Origin: an uncultured Oscillospiraceae bacterium | Lineage (GTDB): Bacteria; Bacillota; Clostridia; Oscillospirales; Oscillospiraceae | NCBI GenBank assembly: GCA_934572465.1 | Contig: CAKTLG010000054.1 | Location: 1 to 8,154 of the forward strand | Direction: 5' to 3' | DNA: 8,154 nt | Shown here: positions 1 through 6,544 of the stretch, one piece after another | How the letters are laid out: each line of letters opens with the position of its first letter | Position numbering within the stretch: position 1 is the stretch's first letter | Translations under genes and position numbers: made by a program | Notes under the pieces: model-generated | Seen by the model: the letters and a program-made list of their open reading frames with translations, nothing else | Database searches by the model: none | What the model was told of the DNA's origin: nothing

Positions 1-2
1 CC

Positions 3-1028
3 GTCGCGTTCGACTCCGGCGGCGTGACGACGGGGCCGATGACCGTGCCGTTCATCATGGCGCTCGGCGTCGGCGTCGCATCCATCCGAAGCGATGAGAA
101 CGCCAAGGCGGACAGCTTCGGCCTTGTGGGCCTGTGCTCCATCGGGCCGATCCTTTCGGTGCTGCTGCTCGGCGCGATCTATAAGACGCAGCCCTCTCAG
201 GGCGCGAGCGCGGCGGTCTCCGGCGCGGCCACCACGGTGGAGATGGGGCGTGATTATCTGCACGCGCTGCCCGACTATCTCTGGGAGGTCACGATCGCGC
301 TGCTGCCGATCGTCGTCTTCTTCCTCATCTTCCAGATCGTCTCGCTCCGGCTGCGCAGGCTGCCGTTCCTGCGCATCGTCGTCGGCATCCTCTACACCTA
401 CGCGGGGCTGGTGCTGTTCCTCACGGGCGTGAACGTCGGCTTCTCCCCCGTGGGCTACGCGCTCGGCGCGGCGCTGACGGAGGGCTGGAAGCTCTGGCTG
501 CTCGCGCCGCTTGCGATGCTCATGGGCTGGTTCATCATCAACGCCGAGCCTGCCGTACATATCCTCAACAAGCAGGTCGAGGAGCTGAGCGCGGGCGCGA
601 TCTCGGCCAAGGCCATGGGCATGAGCCTTTCCATCGCGGTCTCCTCCGCGGGCGGGCTTGCGATGCTGCGCGTCATCATGGGCGTTTCGATCATGTACTT
701 CCTCGTGCCCGGCTACCTCATCGCGCTCGCCCTGAGCTTTTTTGTGCCGCGCACCTTCACCGCCATCGCCTTCGACTCCGGCGGCGTGGCCTCCGGCCCG
801 CTGACGGCTACGTTCATGCTGCCCTTCGCCATGGGCGCATGCGAGGCGCTCGGCGGCAGCGTGATGACCGACGCGTTCGGCCTTGTCGCGCTCGTTGCGA
901 TGATGCCGCTGATCACCGTGCAGGTGATGGGCGCGATCTACGTCATCAAGTCCCGCCGCGCGTCCGCCGAGCCGGCGCTGCCCGACTTTGGCGACAACGA
1001 GATCATCGAACTGTGGGAGGCCTGCTGA
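3..1028 (+). CDS. DUF1538 family integral membrane protein, 5' truncated
   Basis: The reading frame is open from the window edge (first full codon at 3), so the true start lies upstream; the GTG at 24 is only an internal Val. The visible 341 residues are rich in hydrophobic helices and carry the two-copy signature of DUF1538 proteins. AFDSGGVTTGPMTVPF at visible residues 2-17 is echoed by AFDSGGVASGPLTATF at 256-271, and each copy is followed by an acidic/polar segment, then FGLV and a helix ending in GAIY. Between them lie GVNVGFSPVGYALG (about 142-155) and AEPAVHILNKQVEEL (about 181-195), also typical of the family. The family is thought to be a transporter or channel, but its substrate is not established. 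The next gene, encoding a tandem PII-like protein, starts one nucleotide after the stop, so PII-type control of this membrane protein is a reasonable inference. The end is hydrophilic and acidic (DFGDNEIIELWEAC). Confidence 0.88.
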   Translation, partial: VAFDSGGVTTGPMTVPFIMALGVGVASIRSDENAKADSFGLVGLCSIGPILSVLLLGAIYKTQPSQGASAAVSGAATTVEMGRDYLHALPDYLWEVTIALLPIVVFFLIFQIVSLRLRRLPFLRIVVGILYTYAGLVLFLTGVNVGFSPVGYALGAALTEGWKLWLLAPLAMLMGWFIINAEPAVHILNKQVEELSAGAISAKAMGMSLSIAVSSAGGLAMLRVIMGVSIMYFLVPGYLIALALSFFVPRTFTAIAFDSGGVASGPLTATFMLPFAMGACEALGGSVMTDAFGLVALVAMMPLITVQVMGAIYVIKSRRASAEPALPDFGDNEIIELWEAC

Positions 1029-1029
1029 T

Positions 1030-1698
1030 ATGGAACTGTATTACGTCATCGCCATTACCGATCACGACAAGGGCGAGATCATGCACGATCTCTACAGCGG
1101 CGCTGGGCTGCATATGATCCTCAGTATGCCCGGGCGCGGCACGGCAAAGAGCGAGCATCTGGCCGTTTACGGGCTGGACGCGACGGAAAAGTACGTCGTC
1201 GGCGCCGTGGCCAGCGCACAGGAGGCCGGAGCGCTGCTCAAGGCCGCCAAGCGCAAGCTCTTCATCGACATTCCCGGCAACGGCGTCATGCTGACCGTGC
1301 CGCTCAAGAGCGTGGCGGGCGGCAAGACACTCGCCTATCTTACCGACAACCAGAAAGCAGGAGGTGCACCGCGCATGGATTTTGAACACGAGCTGATCAT
1401 CGTCGTCCTCAACGAAGGCTATTCCGACTTTGTCATGGACGCGGCGCGCGCCGCGGGCGCAGGCGGCGGCACGGTGCTGCACGCCAAGGGCACCGGCGGC
1501 ACGCGGGGCGAAAAGTTCTTCAGCGTCAGCCTTGCCGACGAAAAGGACATGATCTACATCATCGCCCACAAGGACGAAAAGGCCGCCATTATGCGCTCGG
1601 TCAACGAGCAGGCCGGCCCCGGCACCAAGGCGGGCGCGATCTGCTTCTCGCTGCCGATCTCGTCGGTCGCGGGTCTGCGCGCACGCGAGGAAAACTGA
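1030..1698 (+). CDS. Tandem PII-like (GlnB-fold) signalling protein, DUF1538-associated
   Basis: This 222-residue cytoplasmic protein appears to be two PII-like units in one chain: residues about 1-108 and 117-222. Each unit opens with a beta strand (LYYVIAIT; ELIIVVLN), has a Gly-rich segment where PII proteins carry the base of the T-loop (PGRGTAK at 34-40; AKGTGGTRG at 152-160), and closes with a B-loop-like stretch (IPGNGVMLTVPLKSVAG at 81-97; GPGTKAGAICFSLPISSVAG at 197-215). Classical GlnB/GlnK are about 112 residues with a long T-loop bearing a uridylylated Tyr; here both T-loop regions are shortened and lack that Tyr context, so classical uridylylation is unlikely. The start at 1030 is supported by GGGAGG at 1015-1020, nine bases upstream, and by the TGATATG junction with the DUF1538 gene. 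A longer frame opening at 988 would overlap that gene and add non-family residues. Likely role (inference): senses a nucleotide or metabolite and controls the neighbouring membrane protein. Confidence 0.85.
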   Translation: MELYYVIAITDHDKGEIMHDLYSGAGLHMILSMPGRGTAKSEHLAVYGLDATEKYVVGAVASAQEAGALLKAAKRKLFIDIPGNGVMLTVPLKSVAGGKTLAYLTDNQKAGGAPRMDFEHELIIVVLNEGYSDFVMDAARAAGAGGGTVLHAKGTGGTRGEKFFSVSLADEKDMIYIIAHKDEKAAIMRSVNEQAGPGTKAGAICFSLPISSVAGLRAREEN

Positions 1699-1705
1699 AG
1701 CACGC

Positions 1706-1736
1706 AAAAGGGAGAGGGCTGTGCCCTCTCCCTTTT
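1706..1736. terminator. Bidirectional intrinsic terminator between convergent genes
   Basis: A perfect 14-bp stem (AAAAGGGAGAGGGC at 1706-1719 with its complement at 1723-1736) closes on a 3-base TGT loop. The stem ends in TTTT on either strand, so it can stop transcription of the DUF1538/PII pair (stop at 1698) and of the opposing methyltransferase gene (stop codon at 1752-1754). Confidence 0.9.
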
Positions 1737-1751
1737 CCCGTATCCTGCGCC

Positions 1752-2612
1752 CTATCTGTCCGCGCCGCGCGCGCCGTCCTCCGCAAAATCGAGCCGCACG
1801 ATCTGCATTTTCATCGCCCCGTCGCCGACGCGGGCAAGAAAACGGAAAAAGCCGCTGACGTCCGGATCGTCCAGACTCTGATAGCCGAGCATATAGCCGC
1901 GGCTCGATACGCGCAGCCGCTCGCTCCACGCCGAAAGCTCGCGCGCGGCGTCCGACACGGAGAAGTACGCGCCCACATCCTGTATCGCCGCGTCGCGGAT
2001 CCATGTTTTGAGCATCAGCTTCACCGCCGGCCTGCCCGCTGCGTCAAAGGCCAGCCGCCCGCTGGGGAACGCCTCCGCCATAGCCTGCACCAGCGCCCTG
2101 ACCTGCTCGGTCAGAAAGTAATAGAAAACGCCCGCGGCAAAGAACACCGCGCCGCCGCTCGCGTCGATGCGCGAGAACCACGCGGTATCGTTCAGATCGC
2201 AGCCAATGTTCTCCTCGCGTTCTCCGGCGGGGAGCAGCGCGCCGCGTACTGCGATCACGTCGGGAAAGTCCAGATTATAGAGCTTGCAGCTGCCGTTGTC
2301 ACACCTGCGGCCCGTGTCGTCCAGCCCGCAGCCGAGATTCACGACCGCCGCCGTCGGATGCGCCTTAAGATAGTCCCGCACCTCCCATGCAAGGTCGTTC
2401 TGCCGCATGGCGACCTCCAGAAAGCCAAAGCGCTGCATCGTGCTCTCCGCTTTTTTCGCAAGCGCGGAGAAGTCGTAGTCGACCTGCCCAATCAGGCGCA
2501 CAGCCGTCTCGTCCTGATAGAGCCGCGGGAACAGCTCCGTGCACATTTTCTTTCCATACAGCGGGATGACCAGCGTTTCCTGCACGCTGTTTTTCTTAAT
2601 GTGATACTGCAT
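1752..2612 (-). CDS. Class I SAM-dependent methyltransferase, leucine carboxyl methyltransferase (LCM/TcmP) type
   Basis: This 286-residue soluble protein has the LCM-family layout. It opens with a helical region (MCTELFPRLYQDE at about 23-35), then has SAM-binding motif I VVNLGCGLDDTGRR at 90-103, an acidic strand end at D115 (YNLDFPDVI), a second acidic loop NIGCDLND at 135-142, and the core strand/post motif FFAAGVFYYF at 157-166. These match PF04072-like proteins, which O-methylate carboxylates or small molecules; the substrate cannot be read from sequence. The start at 2612 is supported by GGAGG on the minus strand at 2620-2624, seven bases upstream. It is transcribed alone: the ABC operon upstream ends in a terminator at 2657-2681, and a shared terminator lies just past its stop. 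An extracellular role is unlikely because there is no signal peptide. The family assignment is secure; the biological role is unknown. Confidence 0.87.
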   Translation of the reverse strand: MQYHIKKNSVQETLVIPLYGKKMCTELFPRLYQDETAVRLIGQVDYDFSALAKKAESTMQRFGFLEVAMRQNDLAWEVRDYLKAHPTAAVVNLGCGLDDTGRRCDNGSCKLYNLDFPDVIAVRGALLPAGEREENIGCDLNDTAWFSRIDASGGAVFFAAGVFYYFLTEQVRALVQAMAEAFPSGRLAFDAAGRPAVKLMLKTWIRDAAIQDVGAYFSVSDAARELSAWSERLRVSSRGYMLGYQSLDDPDVSGFFRFLARVGDGAMKMQIVRLDFAEDGARGADR

Positions 2613-2628
2613 GTTCGTCCCTCCATCG

Positions 2629-2660
2629 GTTAGTTGTATCTAACTTCATTGTTTTGAAAA
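2629..2660 (-). promoter_or_regulatory. Putative promoter with overlapping operator-like dyad for the methyltransferase gene
   Basis: On the minus strand TTTTCA (2655-2660) and TACAAC (2633-2638) stand 16 bases apart, each matching four of six consensus -35/-10 positions. The -10 candidate lies inside GTTAGTTGTATCTAAC (2629-2644), whose 5-base outer arms GTTAG/CTAAC are inverted copies, as expected for a repressor site blocking the promoter. The -35 candidate overlaps one arm of the preceding terminator. It is the only space available for a promoter between that terminator and the start codon at 2612. The regulator is unknown. Confidence 0.35.
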
Positions 2661-2681
2661 AGCCGCGTCACGCGGCTTTTT
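2657..2681 (-). terminator. Intrinsic terminator of the ABC exporter operon
   Basis: A perfect stem, AAAAAGCCGCG at 2657-2667 and its complement at 2671-2681, closes on a TCA loop. On the minus strand the GC-rich stem runs straight into TTTTT, about 40 bases after the second ABC gene's stop codon (2721-2723). On the plus strand it also ends in a T-rich run, but no plus-strand gene reads into it. Confidence 0.85.
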
Positions 2682-2720
2682 CTTTCTTTGCGATCATTTT
2701 AATGCGGCGGCGGCAAATTG

Positions 2721-4619
2721 TCAAGCCTCGCCCCGCGCGGCGCTCAGCCGCTCCCGCTCATACTGGAGCATATAGAGATCATAGTAGCGTCCGCGCGCCT
2801 CCAGCAGCTGCTGGTGCGTGCCCTGCTCGATGATCTCGCCGTGCGCAAGGTGGATGATATTGTCCGCGTGCTGGATGGTCGACAGCCGGTGCGCCACGAT
2901 CAGGAGCGTTCCGATGCTCATGAGCTTTTCCAGCGAATCCTGAATGAGCACCTCGGTCTCGGTGTCGATATTCGCCGTAGCTTCGTCGAGGATCATGACC
3001 TCCGGCCGGTGGATGAGCGTGCGTGCAAACGAAATAAGCTGCCGCTCACCCGCGGAGAAGTTGTTGCCGCGCTCGCGCACCTCCTCATCCAGTCCGTGCG
3101 GGAGCCGCGCGATGAGCCTGTCGGTGTTGACGTAGCGGCAGGCCGCCATGACCTCCTCGTCGCTCACGCCTTCCATGCGCAGCAGGATATTGGAGCGCAC
3201 CGTGCCGGAAAAGAGGAACACATCCTGCAGCATCTGCCCGAAATGGCGGCGCAGGGAGGATATCCTGATCTTTCGGATGTCGATCCCGTCGACCAGGATC
3301 TGCCCGCGCTGGATATCGTAATTGCGGCACAAAAGCGACAAGATCGTCGTCTTGCCCGAGCCTGTCGCGCCGACGAAGGCGACCGTCTGTCCCGCCTCGA
3401 CCCTGAACGACACGCCGCGCAGCACCCAGTTCTCCTCCTCATAGGCAAACCAGACATCGCGGAACTCGATGTTCCCCTCAATGTGCTCCAGCTCGACGGC
3501 GTCCGGCGTGTCGACGACGAGCGGCTGCATATCAAACACCGTGAATATCTTCTCCGCCGAGGCAAAGGCCGACTGCAGAACGTTGAACTGCTCGGCAAGG
3601 CTCTGAATGGGGTTGAAGAACTTGGAGATGAACATATAGAACGAAACGATGACGCCGCCGTCGATCACCTGCCCGAAAAAGGCGGTGTCCCTGATGCTGC
3701 CGCGCCCGCCGAGATACAGCAGACACAGCACCGAGCTGATGTAGAGCATATACACCGTGGGCCGGAACACGCCGAAAACAAAGATCTCGTTCATGCGCGC
3801 GCGGCGCAGCGCGCTGTTTTTGCGCTCGAACTCCTCGCGCTTGCGCTCCTCCTGATCGAAGATCTGGATGATCTTCATGCCCGAAAGGTTTTCCGAGAGG
3901 AACGTGTTGATATCCGTCGTGCCGTCCTTGACCTTGCGGTAGGCCTTGCGCAGAAATTTGCGGAAGATGACCGTAAAGAGCACGATGAACGGCACAAAGC
4001 AGAGGATCATCAGCGTCAGCATATAGTTCACGCACAGCATCGCCACCAGCACGCCCGCAATGACAAAGATGTTTTTGATGAGGTTTACCAGAATGCTCGT
4101 AAACATCATCGAGATCGCGCCCGTGTCGCTCGTCACGCGCGTGACGAGCTTGCCGACGGGAATATGGTGCAGCTGCTCGTGCGAAAGGCTCTCGATGTGT
4201 GTGAAAAGATCCTCGCGCAGCGCGGTCAGGATCTTCATGCCGGTCTTTTGCAGCACGATGGCCTGCACATAGGTGCACAGCAGCGACACCGCGAGGATCG
4301 AGGCGTACAGCGCCACATAGCGGTACAGCGCCGACATGGCAAAGTCATGCTGGATGAGCCGCTCGATCTCGCCGATGATCAGCGGAGAAGCGATGTCATA
4401 GGCCACGGAGCAGAGCATCACCAGCAGCACGAAGGCGAAGCGCCCTGCATAGGGCCTTGCATAGACGAGCAGCCGCCGCACGATCTCGCTGTCCTTCATA
4501 TTGCGGTCGAAGCCGATGGCTTCCTTCTTGTCTTCGATAGAGAGGTAGGCGATCAGAAACGCGATGGCGAGCACGCCCGCACAGCCGCCCACCAGCAGCA
4601 GCGGGAAGTATTCATGCAT
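2721..4619 (-). CDS. ABC exporter half-transporter, catalytic subunit (YheH/BmrD-like), permease-ATPase fusion
   Basis: This 632-residue membrane protein exports lipophilic compounds or drugs by family analogy. An extra N-terminal hydrophobic segment (about 5-26) is followed by DKKE, then the usual six-helix transmembrane domain (about 55-345), then the ATPase domain: aromatic A-loop Y393, Walker A GATGSGKTT 417-425, Q-loop Q465, signature FSAGERQ 521-527, Walker B VMILDE 541-546 with catalytic Glu546, D-loop, and switch His577. The signature departs from LSGGQ, as in the BmrD/TM288 side of heterodimers, so it should face the degenerate site of the partner. The start chosen at 4619 gives an 8-base overlap (ATGCATGA) with the upstream partner gene and has GAGG at 4629-4632 nine bases ahead. 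An in-frame ATG at 4640 is an alternative; the open frame up to 4784 lies inside the partner gene and encodes no family sequence. Second gene of the operon, probably translationally coupled. Confidence 0.93.
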   Translation of the reverse strand: MHEYFPLLLVGGCAGVLAIAFLIAYLSIEDKKEAIGFDRNMKDSEIVRRLLVYARPYAGRFAFVLLVMLCSVAYDIASPLIIGEIERLIQHDFAMSALYRYVALYASILAVSLLCTYVQAIVLQKTGMKILTALREDLFTHIESLSHEQLHHIPVGKLVTRVTSDTGAISMMFTSILVNLIKNIFVIAGVLVAMLCVNYMLTLMILCFVPFIVLFTVIFRKFLRKAYRKVKDGTTDINTFLSENLSGMKIIQIFDQEERKREEFERKNSALRRARMNEIFVFGVFRPTVYMLYISSVLCLLYLGGRGSIRDTAFFGQVIDGGVIVSFYMFISKFFNPIQSLAEQFNVLQSAFASAEKIFTVFDMQPLVVDTPDAVELEHIEGNIEFRDVWFAYEEENWVLRGVSFRVEAGQTVAFVGATGSGKTTILSLLCRNYDIQRGQILVDGIDIRKIRISSLRRHFGQMLQDVFLFSGTVRSNILLRMEGVSDEEVMAACRYVNTDRLIARLPHGLDEEVRERGNNFSAGERQLISFARTLIHRPEVMILDEATANIDTETEVLIQDSLEKLMSIGTLLIVAHRLSTIQHADNIIHLAHGEIIEQGTHQQLLEARGRYYDLYMLQYERERLSAARGEA

Positions 4620-6396
4620 GGTCTCTCGCCTCGCTTTCATCGTCCAGCCTTTGCAGCGCCACCATCGTGCGGTAGCCCTCGCAGCGCGCGCACAGCTCCT
4701 CGTGCGTGCCCGCGTCCACGAGCCTGCCTTCATCCATAAAGAGCACCCTGTCCATCTGCTCCACCGTCGAGATGCGGTGCGCAATGAGGATGGTCGTCAT
4801 GCCGCGCCGCGTTTGGCGCAGATTCTCCAGAATGGCCTTTTCCGTCTTCACATCCACCGCCGAGACCGAATCGTCCAGAATCAGGATCGGCGCCCGCTTC
4901 ATCAGCGCCCGCGCGATGGAGATGCGCTGCTTCTGTCCTCCTGAAACAGTCACGCCGCGCTCGCCGAGCATCGTTTCGTACTGCTGCGGAAATTCCATAA
5001 TGTTGTCGCGGATGCCCGCAAGCACCGCCGCGCGCTCGATCTCCTCCTGTCCGCCGCCCGCCGAGGCGAAGGCAATGTTGCCGGAGATCGTATCGCTGAA
5101 AAGGAAGTTGTCCTGCGGGACATAGGCGGCAGAGCGCCGCACCGACTCGATCGTGAGCGTGTTCACGTCCCGTCCGTCGAGAAACAGCGTGCCGTCCGGC
5201 ACGTTGTAGGTGCGCAGGATCAGGTCGACCAGTGTGGTCTTGCCGCAGCCCACGCGCCCGATCACGCCGACATTTTCGCCCGCGGCGATATGGACGCTGA
5301 CGTCTTTCAGCGCGTCGACCGCCGCATCCGGATAGCGGAACGTCAGGCCGCGGAACTCGATCTCGCCGCGCAGCGCGCCGCAGTCAACCGCGTCCTCGCG
5401 ATCCTTCACGTCGGCCGGCTCGTCAAGGAGCCTGCCGATGCGCGCGAGCGACGCCTTGCCGCGCGAGCGCATCTCGATGAGCTGCGAAACGGCCATCACC
5501 GGCCAGACGATGGAGGTGAAGTAGCCGATGAATTCCACCAGCTCTCCCGCGTTGAAAATGCCCTCGTGCGCAAGATAGCCGCCGTAGCCGAGGATAACGC
5601 AGATCACCGCCTCGACAAAAAGCGTAACGAAAATATTGAACAGAACAGACAGGCGCGTATAGGCGACGTTCGCGTCCTCGTTGCGCTTGTTCAGCTTTCG
5701 GAACGCGGCAAGCTCCGCGCCCTCCTTGACGAAGGCCTTGATGACCGCGATGCCGGAAAAGCTCTCCTGCGAAAAGTCCGACAGCGCGGAGAACGCCTCC
5801 TGCCGCCTGTCCCAGCGCAGCTCCATGTAATGCCCCAGCACCATCGCCGCAAACAGCAGGAACACCATCGGCAGCATACAGTAGAGCGTCAGACGCGCGT
5901 TCATGCGCAGCATCTTCGCCACGGCCAGCACGCCGAGGAACGCCGCGTCGCAGAACATCAGCACGCCGCTGCCGAAGCAGTCCTGTACGGTCTCCAGATC
6001 GTTGGTGAACAGCGCCATCAAATCTCCGACCTTGTTGCGCTGGTAGTACTGCTGCGACAGCAGCTCGCAGCGGGCGAACATCCGGCTGCGGATGTCGGCC
6101 TCCACGCGGATGCCCGCGCCGAAAAAGCACACGCGCCACAAAAACCGCCCGATCAGCAGCGCAAAAATGATCGGGATGAACGGCCGGCAGATCTCCTCGA
6201 GCAGAAAGTCCATGTCGAACGTCCGCCGCACGCCGTCCAGCAGCACATAGCCGTCCTTCACGCCGTTGACCGTCATCCGGTACAGCTCCGGCACGATGAG
6301 CTGCACGTAGTCCACCACCAGCAGCGTCAGCATCCCCAGCAGCAGCCGCGGCGCGTGACGCAGATAGTAGCGGTTGATATGCCGTCCGAAAAGCAT
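4612..6396 (-). CDS. ABC exporter half-transporter, degenerate-site subunit (YheI/BmrC-like), permease-ATPase fusion
   Basis: This 594-residue protein is the first gene of the exporter pair. The transmembrane domain spans about 15-305 and contains the exporter-type coupling-helix region around NKVGDLMALFTNDLETV (121-137). ATPase motifs follow in order: A-loop Y355, Walker A GRVGCGKTT 380-388, Q-loop Q428 (YVPQDNFLFS), canonical signature VSGGQKQR 484-491, Walker B ILILDD 504-509, and switch His540. The catalytic Glu after Walker B is replaced by Asp509 (LDDS), the hallmark of the degenerate subunit in heterodimeric exporters such as BmrC and TM287. Its intact signature should complete the active site of the partner encoded immediately downstream, with which it overlaps by 8 bases. 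The start at 6396 is supported by GGAGG on the minus strand at 6403-6407, six bases ahead. The substrate is unknown; multidrug or lipid export is the usual role of this group. Its leader holds a possible attenuator. Confidence 0.94.
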   Translation of the reverse strand: MLFGRHINRYYLRHAPRLLLGMLTLLVVDYVQLIVPELYRMTVNGVKDGYVLLDGVRRTFDMDFLLEEICRPFIPIIFALLIGRFLWRVCFFGAGIRVEADIRSRMFARCELLSQQYYQRNKVGDLMALFTNDLETVQDCFGSGVLMFCDAAFLGVLAVAKMLRMNARLTLYCMLPMVFLLFAAMVLGHYMELRWDRRQEAFSALSDFSQESFSGIAVIKAFVKEGAELAAFRKLNKRNEDANVAYTRLSVLFNIFVTLFVEAVICVILGYGGYLAHEGIFNAGELVEFIGYFTSIVWPVMAVSQLIEMRSRGKASLARIGRLLDEPADVKDREDAVDCGALRGEIEFRGLTFRYPDAAVDALKDVSVHIAAGENVGVIGRVGCGKTTLVDLILRTYNVPDGTLFLDGRDVNTLTIESVRRSAAYVPQDNFLFSDTISGNIAFASAGGGQEEIERAAVLAGIRDNIMEFPQQYETMLGERGVTVSGGQKQRISIARALMKRAPILILDDSVSAVDVKTEKAILENLRQTRRGMTTILIAHRISTVEQMDRVLFMDEGRLVDAGTHEELCARCEGYRTMVALQRLDDESEARDHA

Positions 6397-6425
6397 TGCT
6401 CTCCTCCCACTCCCCGCGCGGGCCG

Positions 6426-6460
6426 AAAAATACCGCGTCCGGAGCAGGCTTCGGACGCGG
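6426..6460 (-). terminator. Terminator-like hairpin in the ABC operon leader (possible attenuator)
   Basis: CCGCGTCCG at 6433-6441 and CGGACGCGG at 6452-6460 form a perfect 9-bp stem. On the minus strand the stem is followed by TATTTTTC (T-run at 6426-6430), the form of an intrinsic terminator. It sits between the putative promoter and the first ABC gene (start 6396), where a terminator makes sense only as conditional control or as a second barrier to read-through from the SLH gene. No classical riboswitch fold is recognised. Confidence 0.5.
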
Positions 6461-6472
6461 CGTTTCCTTCCG

Positions 6473-6486
6473 CGCTGATCTCAGCG
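6473..6486. promoter_or_regulatory. Dyad in the ABC operon leader
   Basis: CGCTGA (6473-6478) and TCAGCG (6481-6486) are inverted copies separated by two bases, just downstream of the minus-strand promoter-like element. They could be a protein-binding site. On the plus strand the dyad is followed by TTTTT (6487-6491), giving a weak terminator-like shape, but no plus-strand gene precedes it. Function is unproven. Confidence 0.25.
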
Positions 6487-6507
6487 TTTTTCTCTCTCAT
6501 TTCTTTT

Positions 6508-6526
6508 ATTATACACCGCTTGTCAA
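6508..6526 (-). promoter_or_regulatory. Promoter-like element upstream of the ABC exporter operon
   Basis: The minus strand carries an exact TATAAT (6508-6513) in the only AT-rich patch between the SLH gene terminator and the ABC start codon. An exact TTGACA (6521-6526) lies only seven bases upstream of it, too close to act as its -35 box. Transcription from the TATAAT would begin near 6501-6503 and give a leader of about 105 bases. Confidence 0.4.
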
Positions 6527-6544
6527 CTCGCGCGGCGCAGCGGC

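Noticed and set aside
988..1029. Upstream ATG extending the PII-like protein by 14 residues
   Set aside because: The extra residues (MATTRSSNCGRPAD) are the out-of-frame shadow of the DUF1538 tail; the ATG at 1030 has the ribosome site and begins at the first family strand.
1003..2004. 333-codon minus-strand frame across the PII gene and the end of the methyltransferase gene
   Set aside because: It runs through the shared terminator and overlaps two well-supported genes; the product is low-complexity Arg/Ala/Gly.
2718..4739. 673-codon open frame on the plus strand opposite the second ABC gene
   Set aside because: Its product is rich in His, Asp and Arg with no domain or membrane logic, while the minus strand carries every ABC motif in order. 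It is open because of the GC-rich codon pattern on the opposite strand.
4620..4784. N-terminal 55-residue extension of the second ABC subunit
   Set aside because: The Arg/Trp-rich sequence is the shifted-frame shadow of the first ABC gene's 3' end, and a suitable ribosome site precedes the start at 4619.
6473..6491. Plus-strand mini terminator (CGCTG hairpin plus TTTTT)
   Set aside because: The stem is only five base pairs with a usable loop, and no plus-strand gene leads into it; it is kept only as a dyad.
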